From positions 2,287,001-2,351,000 of the forward strand of contig NZ_CP018799.1 in NCBI RefSeq assembly GCF_002795805.1: a stretch of DNA of 64,000 bases, in the 5' to 3' direction. The notes beneath the pieces are model-generated. The model made no database searches and was not told where the DNA came from. It saw only the letters and a program-made list of their open reading frames with translations. This stretch comes from Mariprofundus aestuarium. Its GTDB lineage: Bacteria; Pseudomonadota; Zetaproteobacteria; Mariprofundales; Mariprofundaceae. The position numbers and the translations under genes were made by a program. This document shows, piece by piece, positions 35,937-48,080 of the stretch (its first letter is position 1; each line of letters starts with the position of its first letter).

Positions 35937-36785
35937 CTACAGGGAGAGCCGCACCTGTAAACCACTCTTCGATTCAATTCTTCCAGCCATCCGCTTCATC
36001 CAGTTAGCATCCAGTGGTTTCAGATGTACCGCCGCCTCCTGCTGTGAAGGGCGCGCCAGACCGTAAAGCAGCACACCGCGAACATCCACTCCATCCCTCT
36101 TAAGCCCAGAAATGAAATCAATATAGCTGTTTATTTCCACTTCAGAAGGCGGCTGATCATCCCATGCCATCAGGCATGTCTGAATCCAGCTCGGACAGAG
36201 TGCGGCTACTGCCTCCACCTGTGAACGCAGCCGCACAGCATCAAGCTTTACGCCATTGATACGCAGGATACTCCCCTCACTGACGGCATCGACCTTGATC
36301 CACACCTCGCCATGGAACTCAGCCATCAGCTTTAGGCCGTGCTGAACATGCTGCTTGTGCACATAGGATCCGTTACTGATCAAGCGCAGTGGAATGCTGA
36401 GTTGGAAAGCCTGCATGACATCGACAACAACTTCGATCACACGGTCAAATGCCCTGCAGCTGGTCGGCTCGCCATTGCCGGAAATCGCAATATCACAAAG
36501 GTTGCGGCTCTCTTCCGGCACGCGGGATGCCATAAAATCACCGTTGAGAATATCATCCAGCAACGTCTGCAGTTCAGACCGCAGCAGCGCCAGATCAATC
36601 TCTGGAGCCACACCGCGCTTCAAGTCCGGCACCTGACAGTAGGCGCAGCGCCAGTTGCAGGCATTGTTAGGATTCAGGTTGATGCCAACCGAGACGCCGC
36701 CTGCCCGGCGCGAGACCACTGGGTAAACATAGGTCATACCGGCTGCATCCCGGTCATGGTTACTGGTGTTCAATTGATTGTTCAC
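35937..36785 (-). CDS. Radical SAM protein, function unknown
   Basis: About 282 residues with the radical SAM cluster motif in NACNWRCAYCQVP (CxxxCxxC) at ~residue 45 and the glycine-rich DIAISGNGEPTSC. It shares the general pattern of the wybutosine-type/MoaA-like radical SAM proteins, but the substrate is unclear. I start it at the GTG two bases after the bioA stop; the open frame extends 38 codons into bioA, which I reject. An ATG at 36,737 is an alternative. Coupled to bioA but no biotin role is evident. Confidence 0.75.
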   Translation of the reverse strand: MNNQLNTSNHDRDAAGMTYVYPVVSRRAGGVSVGINLNPNNACNWRCAYCQVPDLKRGVAPEIDLALLRSELQTLLDDILNGDFMASRVPEESRNLCDIAISGNGEPTSCRAFDRVIEVVVDVMQAFQLSIPLRLISNGSYVHKQHVQHGLKLMAEFHGEVWIKVDAVSEGSILRINGVKLDAVRLRSQVEAVAALCPSWIQTCLMAWDDQPPSEVEINSYIDFISGLKRDGVDVRGVLLYGLARPSQQEAAVHLKPLDANWMKRMAGRIESKSGLQVRLSL

Positions 36786-36787
36786 AG

Positions 36788-38071
36788 TTAAGCAGTTGCG
36801 CAGACAGATCGCATCGCAGCCGTAACACGACTGAGCTGCCCTGGTGAAATCACATAGGGCGGCATCGTATAGATCAGCTTTCCAAACGGGCGCAACCACA
36901 CCCCCTGATCGATAAGCAGCTCCTGCACCCGGGTTACATCAACAGCGCTCTTCATCTCAATCACGCCGATCGCCCCTTTAATACGCAGATCGGCCACCGA
37001 TGAGAGGCTCCGGCACGGAGAAAGCTCCTCCTCCAGTTGGGCCTCGATAGCAGCAACGCGCTGCTGCCAGGGCGATGCAAGCAGCAGCTCGAGACTGGCC
37101 AGCGCCACGGCACAGGCCAGCGGGTTAGCCATAAAGGTCGGGCCATGCATCAGTACGCCGGAACCATCAGCATGAATACCTTCACACACCTCAGCCGAGC
37201 AGAGTGTTGCAGCCAGACTCATATAACCGCCGGTCAAAGCCTTGCCAATGCACATGATATCGGGCTCGATGGCTGCCTGCTCACAGGCAAACATCGTGCC
37301 GGTACGTCCGAAGCCTGTAGCGATCTCATCCACAATCAGCAGCAGATCATATTCATCGCATAAAACGCGTACCTGCCGCAGAAACTCGGGCGCATACATG
37401 CGCATGCCACCCGCACCCTGAACAATCGGCTCAAGAATCACGGCGGCCAATTCATGGTGGTGCGTCTTTATTCTGGATTTGAGCGAGGCGATCTGTGAAT
37501 CATCCCATTGGTCATCACTTCTGGCCGTCGGGGCATCTGCAAAGAGCTGTTTGGCCAGCACACCGGCAAACAGGTGATGCATACCGGATACAGGGTCGCA
37601 GACACTCATCGCGCCGAAGGTGTCACCATGGTAACCGGAGCGTATGGTCAACAGCCTCTGTTTTTCAGGCCTCCCTCTGGCCTGCCAGTATTGCAGAGCC
37701 ATCTTCATCGCCACCTCGACCGATACCGATCCGGAATCGGAAAAAAAGAGGTGATTCATGTTCTGCGGAGCAATCTCGAGCAATCGCCTGGCAAGATTAG
37801 CTGCGGGCCCGTGGGTCAGGCCGCCAAACATTACATGCGACATATCTTTAAGCTGCCGCTCTATTGCCTCATTGAGCTCCGGCACGTTATAGCCATGGAT
37901 TGCACTCCACCACGAGGCCATGCCATCGATAACGCGACGCCCATCCTCAAATTCAAGCTCGACACCTTCTGCCCGCTTTACCGGGTAGACGGGGGCAGGA
38001 TTCTGCATCGAGGCATAGGGGTGCCAGACATGCCGGCGTTCAAATGCCAACCAGCTCTCTTCTCCACTCAT
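36788..38071 (-). CDS. bioA: Adenosylmethionine-8-amino-7-oxononanoate aminotransferase
   Basis: A 427-residue class III aminotransferase making 7,8-diaminopelargonate in biotin synthesis, with AdoMet as amino donor. Key features: RHVWHPYASMQNP at the N-terminus (specific to BioA), SGSVSVEVAMKMALQYW, VDEIATGFGRTG, and the PLP lysine in CIGKALTGGYMSLAATL. Its start overlaps holA by 4 bp (ATGA). No other bio genes are in the window. Confidence 0.96.
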   Translation of the reverse strand: MSGEESWLAFERRHVWHPYASMQNPAPVYPVKRAEGVELEFEDGRRVIDGMASWWSAIHGYNVPELNEAIERQLKDMSHVMFGGLTHGPAANLARRLLEIAPQNMNHLFFSDSGSVSVEVAMKMALQYWQARGRPEKQRLLTIRSGYHGDTFGAMSVCDPVSGMHHLFAGVLAKQLFADAPTARSDDQWDDSQIASLKSRIKTHHHELAAVILEPIVQGAGGMRMYAPEFLRQVRVLCDEYDLLLIVDEIATGFGRTGTMFACEQAAIEPDIMCIGKALTGGYMSLAATLCSAEVCEGIHADGSGVLMHGPTFMANPLACAVALASLELLLASPWQQRVAAIEAQLEEELSPCRSLSSVADLRIKGAIGVIEMKSAVDVTRVQELLIDQGVWLRPFGKLIYTMPPYVISPGQLSRVTAAMRSVCATA

Positions 38072-39057
38072 GCCTGTAGTCGCTCGCTTCCGATCAGGTC
38101 GAGGGTCAACCGCTCAATCACCACAGGGCGATCTTCAATCGTCGCACCCTTGACCAGCTTCTCCGCCTCGATAATCCGCTTCACAGCAAGTGCCAGCTCA
38201 CTGCCCTTCCAAGCCCGTGACTCATCACCGACTTTACGGCGGGCATCGCCGAACACCTTGGCCGCCTGCAGTGCATTGCGGTCATTCTGCGACTGAAACC
38301 AGCGATACATCAGTAGCTGCTGCATACGCGTCCCCAGCCAGGAGATCATCTGCACCTCAGCCGCCTGCTGCTCTTTCAGCAGCCGCCGCACCAGCGTCAG
38401 GGCAACCGGATTGCGCATCGCCACAGCATGGCACCACGCCTCCAGCGCTCCCGGCGCACGTTCTCCGAGCAGTTCAGCAACAACATCAAGCCCAATCTCG
38501 TTTCCGGCTCCGTTATCATACCAGCCAAGGCGCTCAATCATCTGCCTTGCTGCCAATCGCATGCCGCAGAGACACTCACTCATCCAGAGCACAGCATCAG
38601 GTGTCACATTAAGGCCACTCTTTCTGATCTCACCCTCAAGCCAGCGTGCAAACGCAGCTTCATCGGGTTTGCTGAATTCGCATTCGGCGATCACCTGCTC
38701 GGCTTTCATCTTTTTATTCAGAGCTTTTTTCCAGTCGATGCCCGGCGCACATACAATCAACCGGTTGCCCTCGGCAACGGAGGTTGCAAGCTTCAAAAGG
38801 TGGTCGCTCTGCTTGGGGTTGGCTGATTGCGCATTACGCACCAGCGCAAAACAGATTGATGGGCCGAACAGCCCCTGATTGCGGGATTCCTGCTCCACCC
38901 TTGCCAGCTCATTGATATCAACACGGATGCGCAGCGCATCGGCAGCCCCTTCAGCAAGCAGCGCTTCAGCCGCTTCAAAGATCGCATCCTCATCCTCTCC
39001 GTGAAGATAGTAGGAGCTGAACTCCACCGGCAACAGTCGGGAAGCGTTCAATCGCAT
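38068..39057 (-). CDS. holA: DNA polymerase III subunit delta
   Basis: A 329-residue clamp-loader delta subunit that opens the sliding clamp. The N-terminal domain has YYLHGEDEDAIFEAAEALL, and the middle LIVCAPGIDWKKALNKKMK. Order leuS-lptE-holA is conserved in many Proteobacteria, which strongly supports the call for this poorly conserved family. GAGG lies nine bases before the ATG. Confidence 0.92.
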   Translation of the reverse strand: MRLNASRLLPVEFSSYYLHGEDEDAIFEAAEALLAEGAADALRIRVDINELARVEQESRNQGLFGPSICFALVRNAQSANPKQSDHLLKLATSVAEGNRLIVCAPGIDWKKALNKKMKAEQVIAECEFSKPDEAAFARWLEGEIRKSGLNVTPDAVLWMSECLCGMRLAARQMIERLGWYDNGAGNEIGLDVVAELLGERAPGALEAWCHAVAMRNPVALTLVRRLLKEQQAAEVQMISWLGTRMQQLLMYRWFQSQNDRNALQAAKVFGDARRKVGDESRAWKGSELALAVKRIIEAEKLVKGATIEDRPVVIERLTLDLIGSERLQA

Positions 39058-39094
39058 ATCGATTTACCTCGGGGAGAGAGCCAGAATGGTCCCA

Positions 39095-39604
39095 TTAGAA
39101 GCCGGAACGCAAACGTCCCAGCGCATCCTGAATCCACTGTTTGCGCAGATCCTCAAGCAGCCTTTCACGCGAGGCCTCGATACTTGTCGGGCCACCAGCC
39201 ACATAGACATCACCCTGGCTCTTAATGAGTCCGCTCTGCCAGGTGTTCTTTCCATCACGCTCAACCATCAGAGAGCCGGACAAAACCATGCGGTACTGGG
39301 TTACCACACCGGCCACATCATAGGCTGATGGGGTAAAGACCAGCGGAGAGATAGTCACGCGCAGATTTGCATGCGCCTTTGAATCAATGACATCCTGCGA
39401 CTCAATCAATGCATATCGAGCAGAGGTCAGTCGCTGTCTGATAGCCGCCTTCAACTGGGCATCAGAGCTGCGAATAGTCAGCGTCACCGTTTTCACATCG
39501 GTGGGAATCGCCCCCTCACCATCGCCATGCCCAACCAGATGATAGCCACAGCCACTCAGCAGCAGTGCAATTGCCATCACTCCGGAAAACAGCAGCAGCC
39601 TCAT
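39095..39604 (-). CDS. lptE: LPS-assembly lipoprotein LptE
   Basis: A 169-residue outer-membrane lipoprotein that plugs LptD in LPS export. A signal peptide with lipobox LLSGC (Cys18) is followed by GYHLVG, the LptE hallmark. Its ATG overlaps the leuS stop by 4 bp. The presence of lptE indicates an LPS-bearing outer membrane. Confidence 0.9.
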   Translation of the reverse strand: MRLLLFSGVMAIALLLSGCGYHLVGHGDGEGAIPTDVKTVTLTIRSSDAQLKAAIRQRLTSARYALIESQDVIDSKAHANLRVTISPLVFTPSAYDVAGVVTQYRMVLSGSLMVERDGKNTWQSGLIKSQGDVYVAGGPTSIEASRERLLEDLRKQWIQDALGRLRSGF

Positions 39605-42072
39605 GCCGGCTTCACCACGATATTGAGCAGACGCCCCGGAACCAGAATGATTTTGACAACCTGCATACCTTCAAGCCACTTGTTGATTGATGGCTCGGCC
39701 TTGGCCGCAGCCATTGCACCATCTTGATCAACATCCTTGGCCACGGTAATTTCGCCACGTCGCTTACCCTGAACCTGTACTGCCAGCGTGATCTCGTTCT
39801 GCTCAAGTGCTGCCTCATCCACCTTAGGCCACTGGCTTACCACTGCCATCTCACCCATGCCAATTCGCTCGCCGATTTCGCAGGCAAAATGCGGCACGAA
39901 TGGCGCCAGCATTGTTGCCAGAACTTCTATACCCTCGCGACAGGCAGCACTGCCACTTGCCCCTTTCGGCTCAAATGCGTGCAGTGCGTTGGATAGCTCC
40001 ATCAGCGCAGCAATCGCCACATTAAAGGCGAAACCATGTTCAAAGGCATAGGTGACACGCTGAATGGTTGAGTGGATGGTAAAGCGCAGTGCTTTCACCG
40101 TAGCTGCATCTTCATCGCCATCAGTCGGTGATTCGAGTTTCTCAAGAAGTTTCCAGACGCGCTTGAGGAAGCGGTGCCCACCCTCTACACCGGCATCATT
40201 CCACTCCAGCTCTTTCTCCGGTGGTGCTGCAAACAGGGTAAACAGGCGTGCGGTATCGGCTCCGAAGCGCTCAATAATCGCCTTGGGGTCAACCGTATTA
40301 CCCTTGGACTTAGACATCTTGGTACCATCTTTGAGTACCATGCCCTGGGTCAGCAGGTTCTTAAATGGCTCATCGCCACCCTGCTCCGAGGTGAACAGCC
40401 CCGCATCACGCATCAGCTTGTGATAAAAACGGGCATAAAGAAGGTGCAGCACAGCATGCTCCACACCACCGATATACTGATCCACAGGCGCCCATCGACT
40501 GATCGCACCACCATCAACCATGGCTGCATCACTGCGCGGAGAGGTATAGCGGCTCATGTACCAGGAGGACTCCATGAAGGTGTCGAAGGTATCAAGTTCA
40601 CGCTCAGCCGCTTTGCCGCATTTCGGGCAGTCGGCATGTTTGAATGCCTCACACTCAGTCAGTGGAGATGCGCCACCGGTAGGCTGAAGATCGGTCGGCA
40701 ACTCAACCGGCAGCTGATCATCCGGAACGGGAACCGCCCCGCAATCATCGCAGTGTATCACAGGGATCGGTGCACCCCAGTAGCGCTGACGGGAGACCAG
40801 CCAGTCGCGTAGACGATACTGAACCCGTTCACTGCCCTTGCCCTGTTCGCTCAACCACTCGGTAATCACCTGCTTCGCCGCAACTGAATCGAGACCATCA
40901 AACTGACCGGAATTGATCAGGGTGCCCGCTTCGGTAAAGGCAGCCGATTCAATATCCCAGTCGCCCTCTGCCGGCGCAATCACCTGCTTAATCGGAAGGT
41001 CATACTTTTTAGCAAACTCAAAATCACGAACATCATGCCCAGGCACGCTCATCACTGCACCCGTGCCGTAACCCATCAACACGAAGTTGGCGACCCAGAT
41101 CGGCACCGATGCTCCGGTAACCGGATGCACGGCATTAAAGCCGGTCGCCATTCCCTTCTTTTCCATCGTCTCAATATCAGCTTCTTTGGTGGAGATCTTG
41201 CTGCATTCATCAATAAATGCGGCCAGGTCAACATGGCTTTCCGCCGCCTTCTGCGCCAGTGGGTGCGCTGCAGCCACAGCCATATAACTTACACCCATCA
41301 GGGTATCAGGACGGGTGGTAAAGATATCCAGTGTTTCATCGGAGCCTTCGAGGCGGAATGAGACCTCAGCACCGCTGGATTTTCCAATCCAATTGCGCTG
41401 CATGCCAACCACCTTTTCAGGCCAGCCGGTAAGTTTATCGAGATCGGCCAGCAGCTCCTCGGCATAATCGGTAATGCGGATAAACCACTGCTTCAAATTC
41501 TTTTTAATTACCGGCGTATCGCAGCGCCAGCATACACCGTCCACCACTTGCTCATTGGCCAGCACAGTATGGCACGGATCACACCAGTTCACTTCGGCAT
41601 TGGCCTGGTATGCCAACCCCTTCTCCATCAACTTGGTGAACAGCCACTGTTCCCAGCGGTAATATTCAGGCCTGCAGGTCGCAATCTCGCGCGACCAGTC
41701 ATAGGAGAGGCCGAGTCTTTTGAGCTGGGTACGCATCTGATCAATGTTGGCATAGGTCCACTCAGCCGGTGGACGATGGTGTTTGATAGCCGCATTTTCA
41801 GCTGGCAGGCCGAAAGCATCCCAACCGATAGGGTGCAGCACGTTGAAACCCTGCATGCGCTTGTAGCGCGCCACGGCATCACCAAGGCAGTAGTTGCGCA
41901 CATGGCCCATGTGCAGATTGCCGGAGGGGTAAGGGAACATCACCAGACAGTAGTAGCTCTCACGCGTATCTGCCGGATCATCGGAGGCACTGTCGATATC
42001 AGCATCGATCCACCTCTGCTGCCATTTTGCTTCAATACCCTCTGCTTCGTAACGCTCTGACACCTGCAACAA
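39601..42072 (-). CDS. leuS: Leucyl-tRNA synthetase
   Basis: 823 residues, normal length. HIGH-type motif in PYPSGNLHMGHVRNY (~residue 50), editing-domain stretch TTRPDTLMGVSYMAVA with the conserved Thr-rich pocket, zinc-ribbon-like CDDCGAVPVP and CPKCGKAAE, KMSKS in TKMSKSKGNTVDP. First gene of leuS-lptE-holA-bioA-radical SAM. Confidence 0.98.
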   Translation of the reverse strand: MLQVSERYEAEGIEAKWQQRWIDADIDSASDDPADTRESYYCLVMFPYPSGNLHMGHVRNYCLGDAVARYKRMQGFNVLHPIGWDAFGLPAENAAIKHHRPPAEWTYANIDQMRTQLKRLGLSYDWSREIATCRPEYYRWEQWLFTKLMEKGLAYQANAEVNWCDPCHTVLANEQVVDGVCWRCDTPVIKKNLKQWFIRITDYAEELLADLDKLTGWPEKVVGMQRNWIGKSSGAEVSFRLEGSDETLDIFTTRPDTLMGVSYMAVAAAHPLAQKAAESHVDLAAFIDECSKISTKEADIETMEKKGMATGFNAVHPVTGASVPIWVANFVLMGYGTGAVMSVPGHDVRDFEFAKKYDLPIKQVIAPAEGDWDIESAAFTEAGTLINSGQFDGLDSVAAKQVITEWLSEQGKGSERVQYRLRDWLVSRQRYWGAPIPVIHCDDCGAVPVPDDQLPVELPTDLQPTGGASPLTECEAFKHADCPKCGKAAERELDTFDTFMESSWYMSRYTSPRSDAAMVDGGAISRWAPVDQYIGGVEHAVLHLLYARFYHKLMRDAGLFTSEQGGDEPFKNLLTQGMVLKDGTKMSKSKGNTVDPKAIIERFGADTARLFTLFAAPPEKELEWNDAGVEGGHRFLKRVWKLLEKLESPTDGDEDAATVKALRFTIHSTIQRVTYAFEHGFAFNVAIAALMELSNALHAFEPKGASGSAACREGIEVLATMLAPFVPHFACEIGERIGMGEMAVVSQWPKVDEAALEQNEITLAVQVQGKRRGEITVAKDVDQDGAMAAAKAEPSINKWLEGMQVVKIILVPGRLLNIVVKPA

Positions 42073-42137
42073 CTCCCGAAAAACTCTTCTGATCTATGTA
42101 AAATGAAATGCGGATGATGATGGTATCGCCCCATAAT

Positions 42138-42171
42138 GAAAAGAGGCAGTCCCATCGGAACTGCCTCTTTA
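42138..42171 (-). terminator. Terminator after rpoH
   Basis: AAAGAGGCAGT pairs with ACTGCCTCTTT around a TCCCATCGGA-type loop. It lies between the rpoH-type gene and leuS on the minus strand; flanking A/T runs are short. Confidence 0.75.
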
Positions 42172-42199
42172 AATCACAAACAGGAAGCAAACGTCATTT

Positions 42200-43054
42200 T
42201 TAGTCGGCAACAGCCTCTTTAAGCTTTTTCATGGCCCGCGCTTCAAGCTGGCGCACCCGCTCAATGGAAACACCAAACTCCTCGGAGAGATCTTTCAGTG
42301 TAGCAGGATCTTCAGCGATATGACGACGCTCGACTATCAGGCGATCACGATCGGAAAGTTGGTCCATTGCAGAGTAGAGCGCTGTTTTCCGGTGATCCTC
42401 CCAGTTGGACTGGGTGACAATCTCTTCAGGCGTAGCGCAATTGGAAGGTAGCGAATGAACCAGCGCATCGCCCTCCTCAAATTCGGCATCGAGTGAGACA
42501 TCGCGCTGCAAAAATGCGTTGGCGGCCTCCTGATACTCGGCCCCGTTGAGTCCGAAATCAGCACCCACCTCATCAGCCTTGCTGCCATCAAGTGCGGCAA
42601 TCGCGTTCTTGGCCTTCTGCAGCCCTGCAAATATGCGACGCTGCAGCTTGTTGGTGCCAAGCTTCACAATACTCCATGAACGCAGAATATAATCGTGAAT
42701 AGAGGCGCGCACCCACCATGATGCATAGGTCATCAGGCGGAAGCCTTTGTCAGGATCGAAGCGTTTTACCGCATGCATCAGACCCAGCGTACCCTCCTGA
42801 ATCAGGTCCATCTCAGGCAGGCCGAAGTGACGGTATTCGCGCGCAATCGCGGCCACACCACCCACATTTGCAACCACCAACTGACGTGCAGCCTCACGAT
42901 CCCCGTTCTCATGCCACATCCGGGCCAAACGGTTCTCCTCCTCACGATCAAGACGCTCCACTTTACGCACATCACGGGAAAAAAGAGCCAGACTTGTCAA
43001 CTCACCTGTTGCTGCTACCACCTGAAAACGACCTCCAAATCGGTTTATTGTCAC
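42200..43054 (-). CDS. rpoH: RpoH-type (sigma-32) alternative sigma factor
   Basis: 284 residues. Region 2 (EMDLIQEGTLGLMHAVKRFDPDKGFRLMTYASWWVRASI) and region 4 (LKDLSEEFGVSIERVRQLEARAMKKLK) are complete. The TNKLQRRIFAGLQKAKNAI stretch after region 2.4 corresponds to the RpoH box. It directs RNA polymerase to heat-shock-type promoters. Start is a GTG with weak AAGAAG. Assigned to the sigma-32 branch by the RpoH-box-like segment; stationary-phase sigma is less likely. Confidence 0.88.
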   Translation of the reverse strand: MTINRFGGRFQVVAATGELTSLALFSRDVRKVERLDREEENRLARMWHENGDREAARQLVVANVGGVAAIAREYRHFGLPEMDLIQEGTLGLMHAVKRFDPDKGFRLMTYASWWVRASIHDYILRSWSIVKLGTNKLQRRIFAGLQKAKNAIAALDGSKADEVGADFGLNGAEYQEAANAFLQRDVSLDAEFEEGDALVHSLPSNCATPEEIVTQSNWEDHRKTALYSAMDQLSDRDRLIVERRHIAEDPATLKDLSEEFGVSIERVRQLEARAMKKLKEAVAD

Positions 43055-43120
43055 CCAAACTTCTTTAGCACTCAGAATGCAAGAGTGCCAATTTAATAAT
43101 TAAGACAGGGTTAAGCAAGC

Positions 43121-45686
<2,566 letters not shown>

Positions 45687-45712
45687 AATAAACACCTCAG
45701 AACATCCATGTA

Positions 45713-45970
45713 TCAGACTGCCTCACATATTCCGGCCAGAGCAGATTTCAGCTCATCTTCACTGACCCGGTGCTTGAAAATCACCTTGCCAGCCAGCATC
45801 AGCACCGGCACATCCAGACCGAAACGGACAAGCAGTGTCTTGTCACGATCGACATCTACAGGCTCCCAACTGCAGAGCCCCGCCGCCACGGCTGCATCAA
45901 GCACAACCTTGGCATCATCGCAGAGACAGCACTCTCTCCGGGTCATCAACTGGATATGAGGCAAACTCAT
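45713..45970 (-). CDS. Glutaredoxin-like (DUF836) protein
   Basis: 85 residues. RRECCLCDDAKVVLDAA carries the CxxC active site at ~residues 15-18, followed by DVDRDKTLLVRFGLDVPVLML, the cis-Pro strand of a thioredoxin fold. Cytoplasmic redox protein of unknown partner. It is 9 bp downstream of the degP-like gene. Confidence 0.85.
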   Translation of the reverse strand: MSLPHIQLMTRRECCLCDDAKVVLDAAVAAGLCSWEPVDVDRDKTLLVRFGLDVPVLMLAGKVIFKHRVSEDELKSALAGICEAV

Positions 45971-45979
45971 GGCTTAAAA

Positions 45980-47386
45980 TCAATCACTCTTTTTCGGCAG
46001 TTTCACCAGTGCAAAGACCTGATCTCCACTGCGATCCATCATCACACGCAGCACATCGCCATGTTTAAACTGACCGATCAATTTGGAGAAGCCGGCCATG
46101 TCGGAAACATCCTTGCCGTTGATGCGATAGATCACATCACCACGCTGAATGCCGGCATTAGCCGCAGGCATCCCCTGCTGCACCTGCTGCACGACAACAC
46201 CTGTCTTTACACGGGTACGCAGGCGCGCAGCCAGATCGGGCGAGAGATTCTCTGCTATCACACCCAAGCGAACCTTGGACTTGTCAACTTGCTGAGCACC
46301 GTTATGCGCCACCTGCTCATCCGGCATCGCTTCAACGGTGACAGTCAGGCTCTTGTTCTTGCCGTCGCGAACAATATCGAGTTTCACCTTGTCACCCGGT
46401 GTATGGCGGGCCACGCGGATAGGAAGATCGTGAGCCTTATGAATCGTCTCGCCATCAATCGCAACAATCACATCACCGGCACGGATGCCTGCCTTATCAG
46501 CAGCCGAGCCTGCTTCAACCTGCGGCACAAGTGCACCTTCGCGACTCTTCAGTCCAAGTGCATTCATGGTCTCTTTGTCCACATCGGTGATATGCACCCC
46601 GAGACGGGCACGCGTAACATGGCCCTTCTCACGCAGCTCATCAAGAATCGGGCGGGCCAGGTTAATCGGAATTGCAAAACCGATACCGTTATTGCCACCG
46701 CTGCGCGAGTAGATGGCAGTATTGATGCCGACCACTTCGCCTTTGATATTAAACAGCGGACCACCTGAATTTCCGGGGTTGATCGCCGCATCGGTCTGAA
46801 TGAAATCATCATATGGGCCAGAACCGATCACGCGGCCCTTGGCTGAAACAATGCCTGCTGTCACAGTCTGAGAAAGGCCAAATGGGTTGCCAATCGCCAC
46901 CACCCAGTCGCCAACCCTTAGTCCATCGGAGTTGCCGATTTTCACGGTCTTGAGCTTCTTGCCTTTCACCTTCAAAAGCGCCACATCCAGCTTTGGATCA
47001 GTGCCGATAACCTTGGCCTGCAGCTCGGTACCGTCGCGCATCTTGACGACAACCTCATCCGCGCCATCAACAACATGATTATTGGTCACCACATAACCGT
47101 CGGCTGAAATGACAAAACCTGTGCCCAGAGAGTGTTTCTCCTGCTGTTGCTGCGGCATATTGCGGAAGAAGTCGTTAAAACCTTCAAAAGGAGAGCCTTG
47201 CGGAAATCCGAATCCCGGGGGCAACCCCTGCGGCCCCTGCTTGATATGTTGAGTGGTGCTGATGTTTACAACTGCATCTGCCTGCTCAGCCGCAAGATCG
47301 GCAAAACTTTCTGGCATCGCCTGTGCGGGAAGCGCCCATGTAATGGCTATGATTAACATCGGAATCAGTGGTTTGAAATAGTGCAA
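45980..47386 (-). CDS. DegP/HtrA-family periplasmic serine protease
   Basis: 468 residues. I start it at TTG: AAGGAG lies seven bases before it and a clean signal peptide (LIPMLIIAITWALPAQA) follows; the longer frame upstream is rejected. Catalytic triad His in VTNNHVVDG, Asp in DPKLDVALLKV, Ser in NPGNSGGPLFN. Two PDZ domains (~280-360 and ~385-465). It degrades or refolds misfolded envelope proteins. The gene follows rseC closely, so an envelope-stress link is likely. Confidence 0.94.
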   Translation of the reverse strand: MHYFKPLIPMLIIAITWALPAQAMPESFADLAAEQADAVVNISTTQHIKQGPQGLPPGFGFPQGSPFEGFNDFFRNMPQQQQEKHSLGTGFVISADGYVVTNNHVVDGADEVVVKMRDGTELQAKVIGTDPKLDVALLKVKGKKLKTVKIGNSDGLRVGDWVVAIGNPFGLSQTVTAGIVSAKGRVIGSGPYDDFIQTDAAINPGNSGGPLFNIKGEVVGINTAIYSRSGGNNGIGFAIPINLARPILDELREKGHVTRARLGVHITDVDKETMNALGLKSREGALVPQVEAGSAADKAGIRAGDVIVAIDGETIHKAHDLPIRVARHTPGDKVKLDIVRDGKNKSLTVTVEAMPDEQVAHNGAQQVDKSKVRLGVIAENLSPDLAARLRTRVKTGVVVQQVQQGMPAANAGIQRGDVIYRINGKDVSDMAGFSKLIGQFKHGDVLRVMMDRSGDQVFALVKLPKKSD

Positions 47387-47462
47387 GCTTGTACTCCTTT
47401 GAAAATAGTCAGGGCGCTTTTTAAGCCCCCTAGATGAATAAAAGATGAAATTTAACCCCTGG

Positions 47463-47939
47463 TCATTCGGAAGCTGAAATCGGCTTGATCGGAATAAGGC
47501 ATTTTCCGTGGCTGACGATGCGTAGCATGCGAACATCCAGGGCCTCTTCCATACCGCTCTTGCGGCTTAGCAGTAACAGGTAAGTGGCCGGCACGGATAA
47601 CAGCGCGGCCAGGGCCGCCAGCAGTTCAGGCGCAGGCCACGCCATTGCGGCCGCAAGCCATGCAACTGAAGCGCCTGTTACTACAAAAACAAACATCGGA
47701 AGCGCATAAATGCGAAATGCCACCTTAAGCAGGAGACCGTCCGGAACCTCAAGCAATACCTCATCCCCGACCTTCGCCCCGATTGTGTTTTTCACAGAGA
47801 GCTCGACCAGGCGTTCGCGCCATGAACCCATGGTTGAACATGAGGCTTTACCGGCACAATCACCACAGGCGGATGCGCGCCGACCACTTACTCTCGCCTG
47901 CTCACCATCGGCTTCAATCACTGTAACCTGCTGCTCCAA
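47463..47939 (-). CDS. rseC: RseC/MucC-family protein
   Basis: 158 residues, start TTG with AGGAG five bases upstream. A Cys-rich N-terminal part (ACGDCAGKASC) is followed by two membrane segments (ALPMFVFVVTGASVAWLAAAM; LLAALAALLSVPATYLLLL). RseC relatives act in sigma-E envelope-stress control and SoxR reduction. It is 76 bp upstream of degP on the same strand and divergent from nadB. The same rseC-degP order occurs at sigma-E loci. Confidence 0.82.
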   Translation of the reverse strand: MEQQVTVIEADGEQARVSGRRASACGDCAGKASCSTMGSWRERLVELSVKNTIGAKVGDEVLLEVPDGLLLKVAFRIYALPMFVFVVTGASVAWLAAAMAWPAPELLAALAALLSVPATYLLLLSRKSGMEEALDVRMLRIVSHGKCLIPIKPISASE

Positions 47940-48080
47940 TAGAACTCCTGTTTTGGCGCTTTCGCGCCTATGGCCAAACATGGCGAATGCGCATCTTATA
48001 CCAATCCGTTCATTGATAGCCATCCCCTGCTGGATGAATTCTTTACCCCTGACACTAAATCCAGAGTAGTGTTGCCCTCC

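Noticed and set aside
40174-42060. Several long plus-strand frames opposite leuS
   Set aside because: Antisense shadows of a highly conserved gene; composition is His/Arg/Thr-rich as expected from reverse reading.
45770-46768. 332-codon plus-strand frame opposite the glutaredoxin-like and degP genes
   Set aside because: Antisense to two clear genes; no motif or ribosome-binding site.
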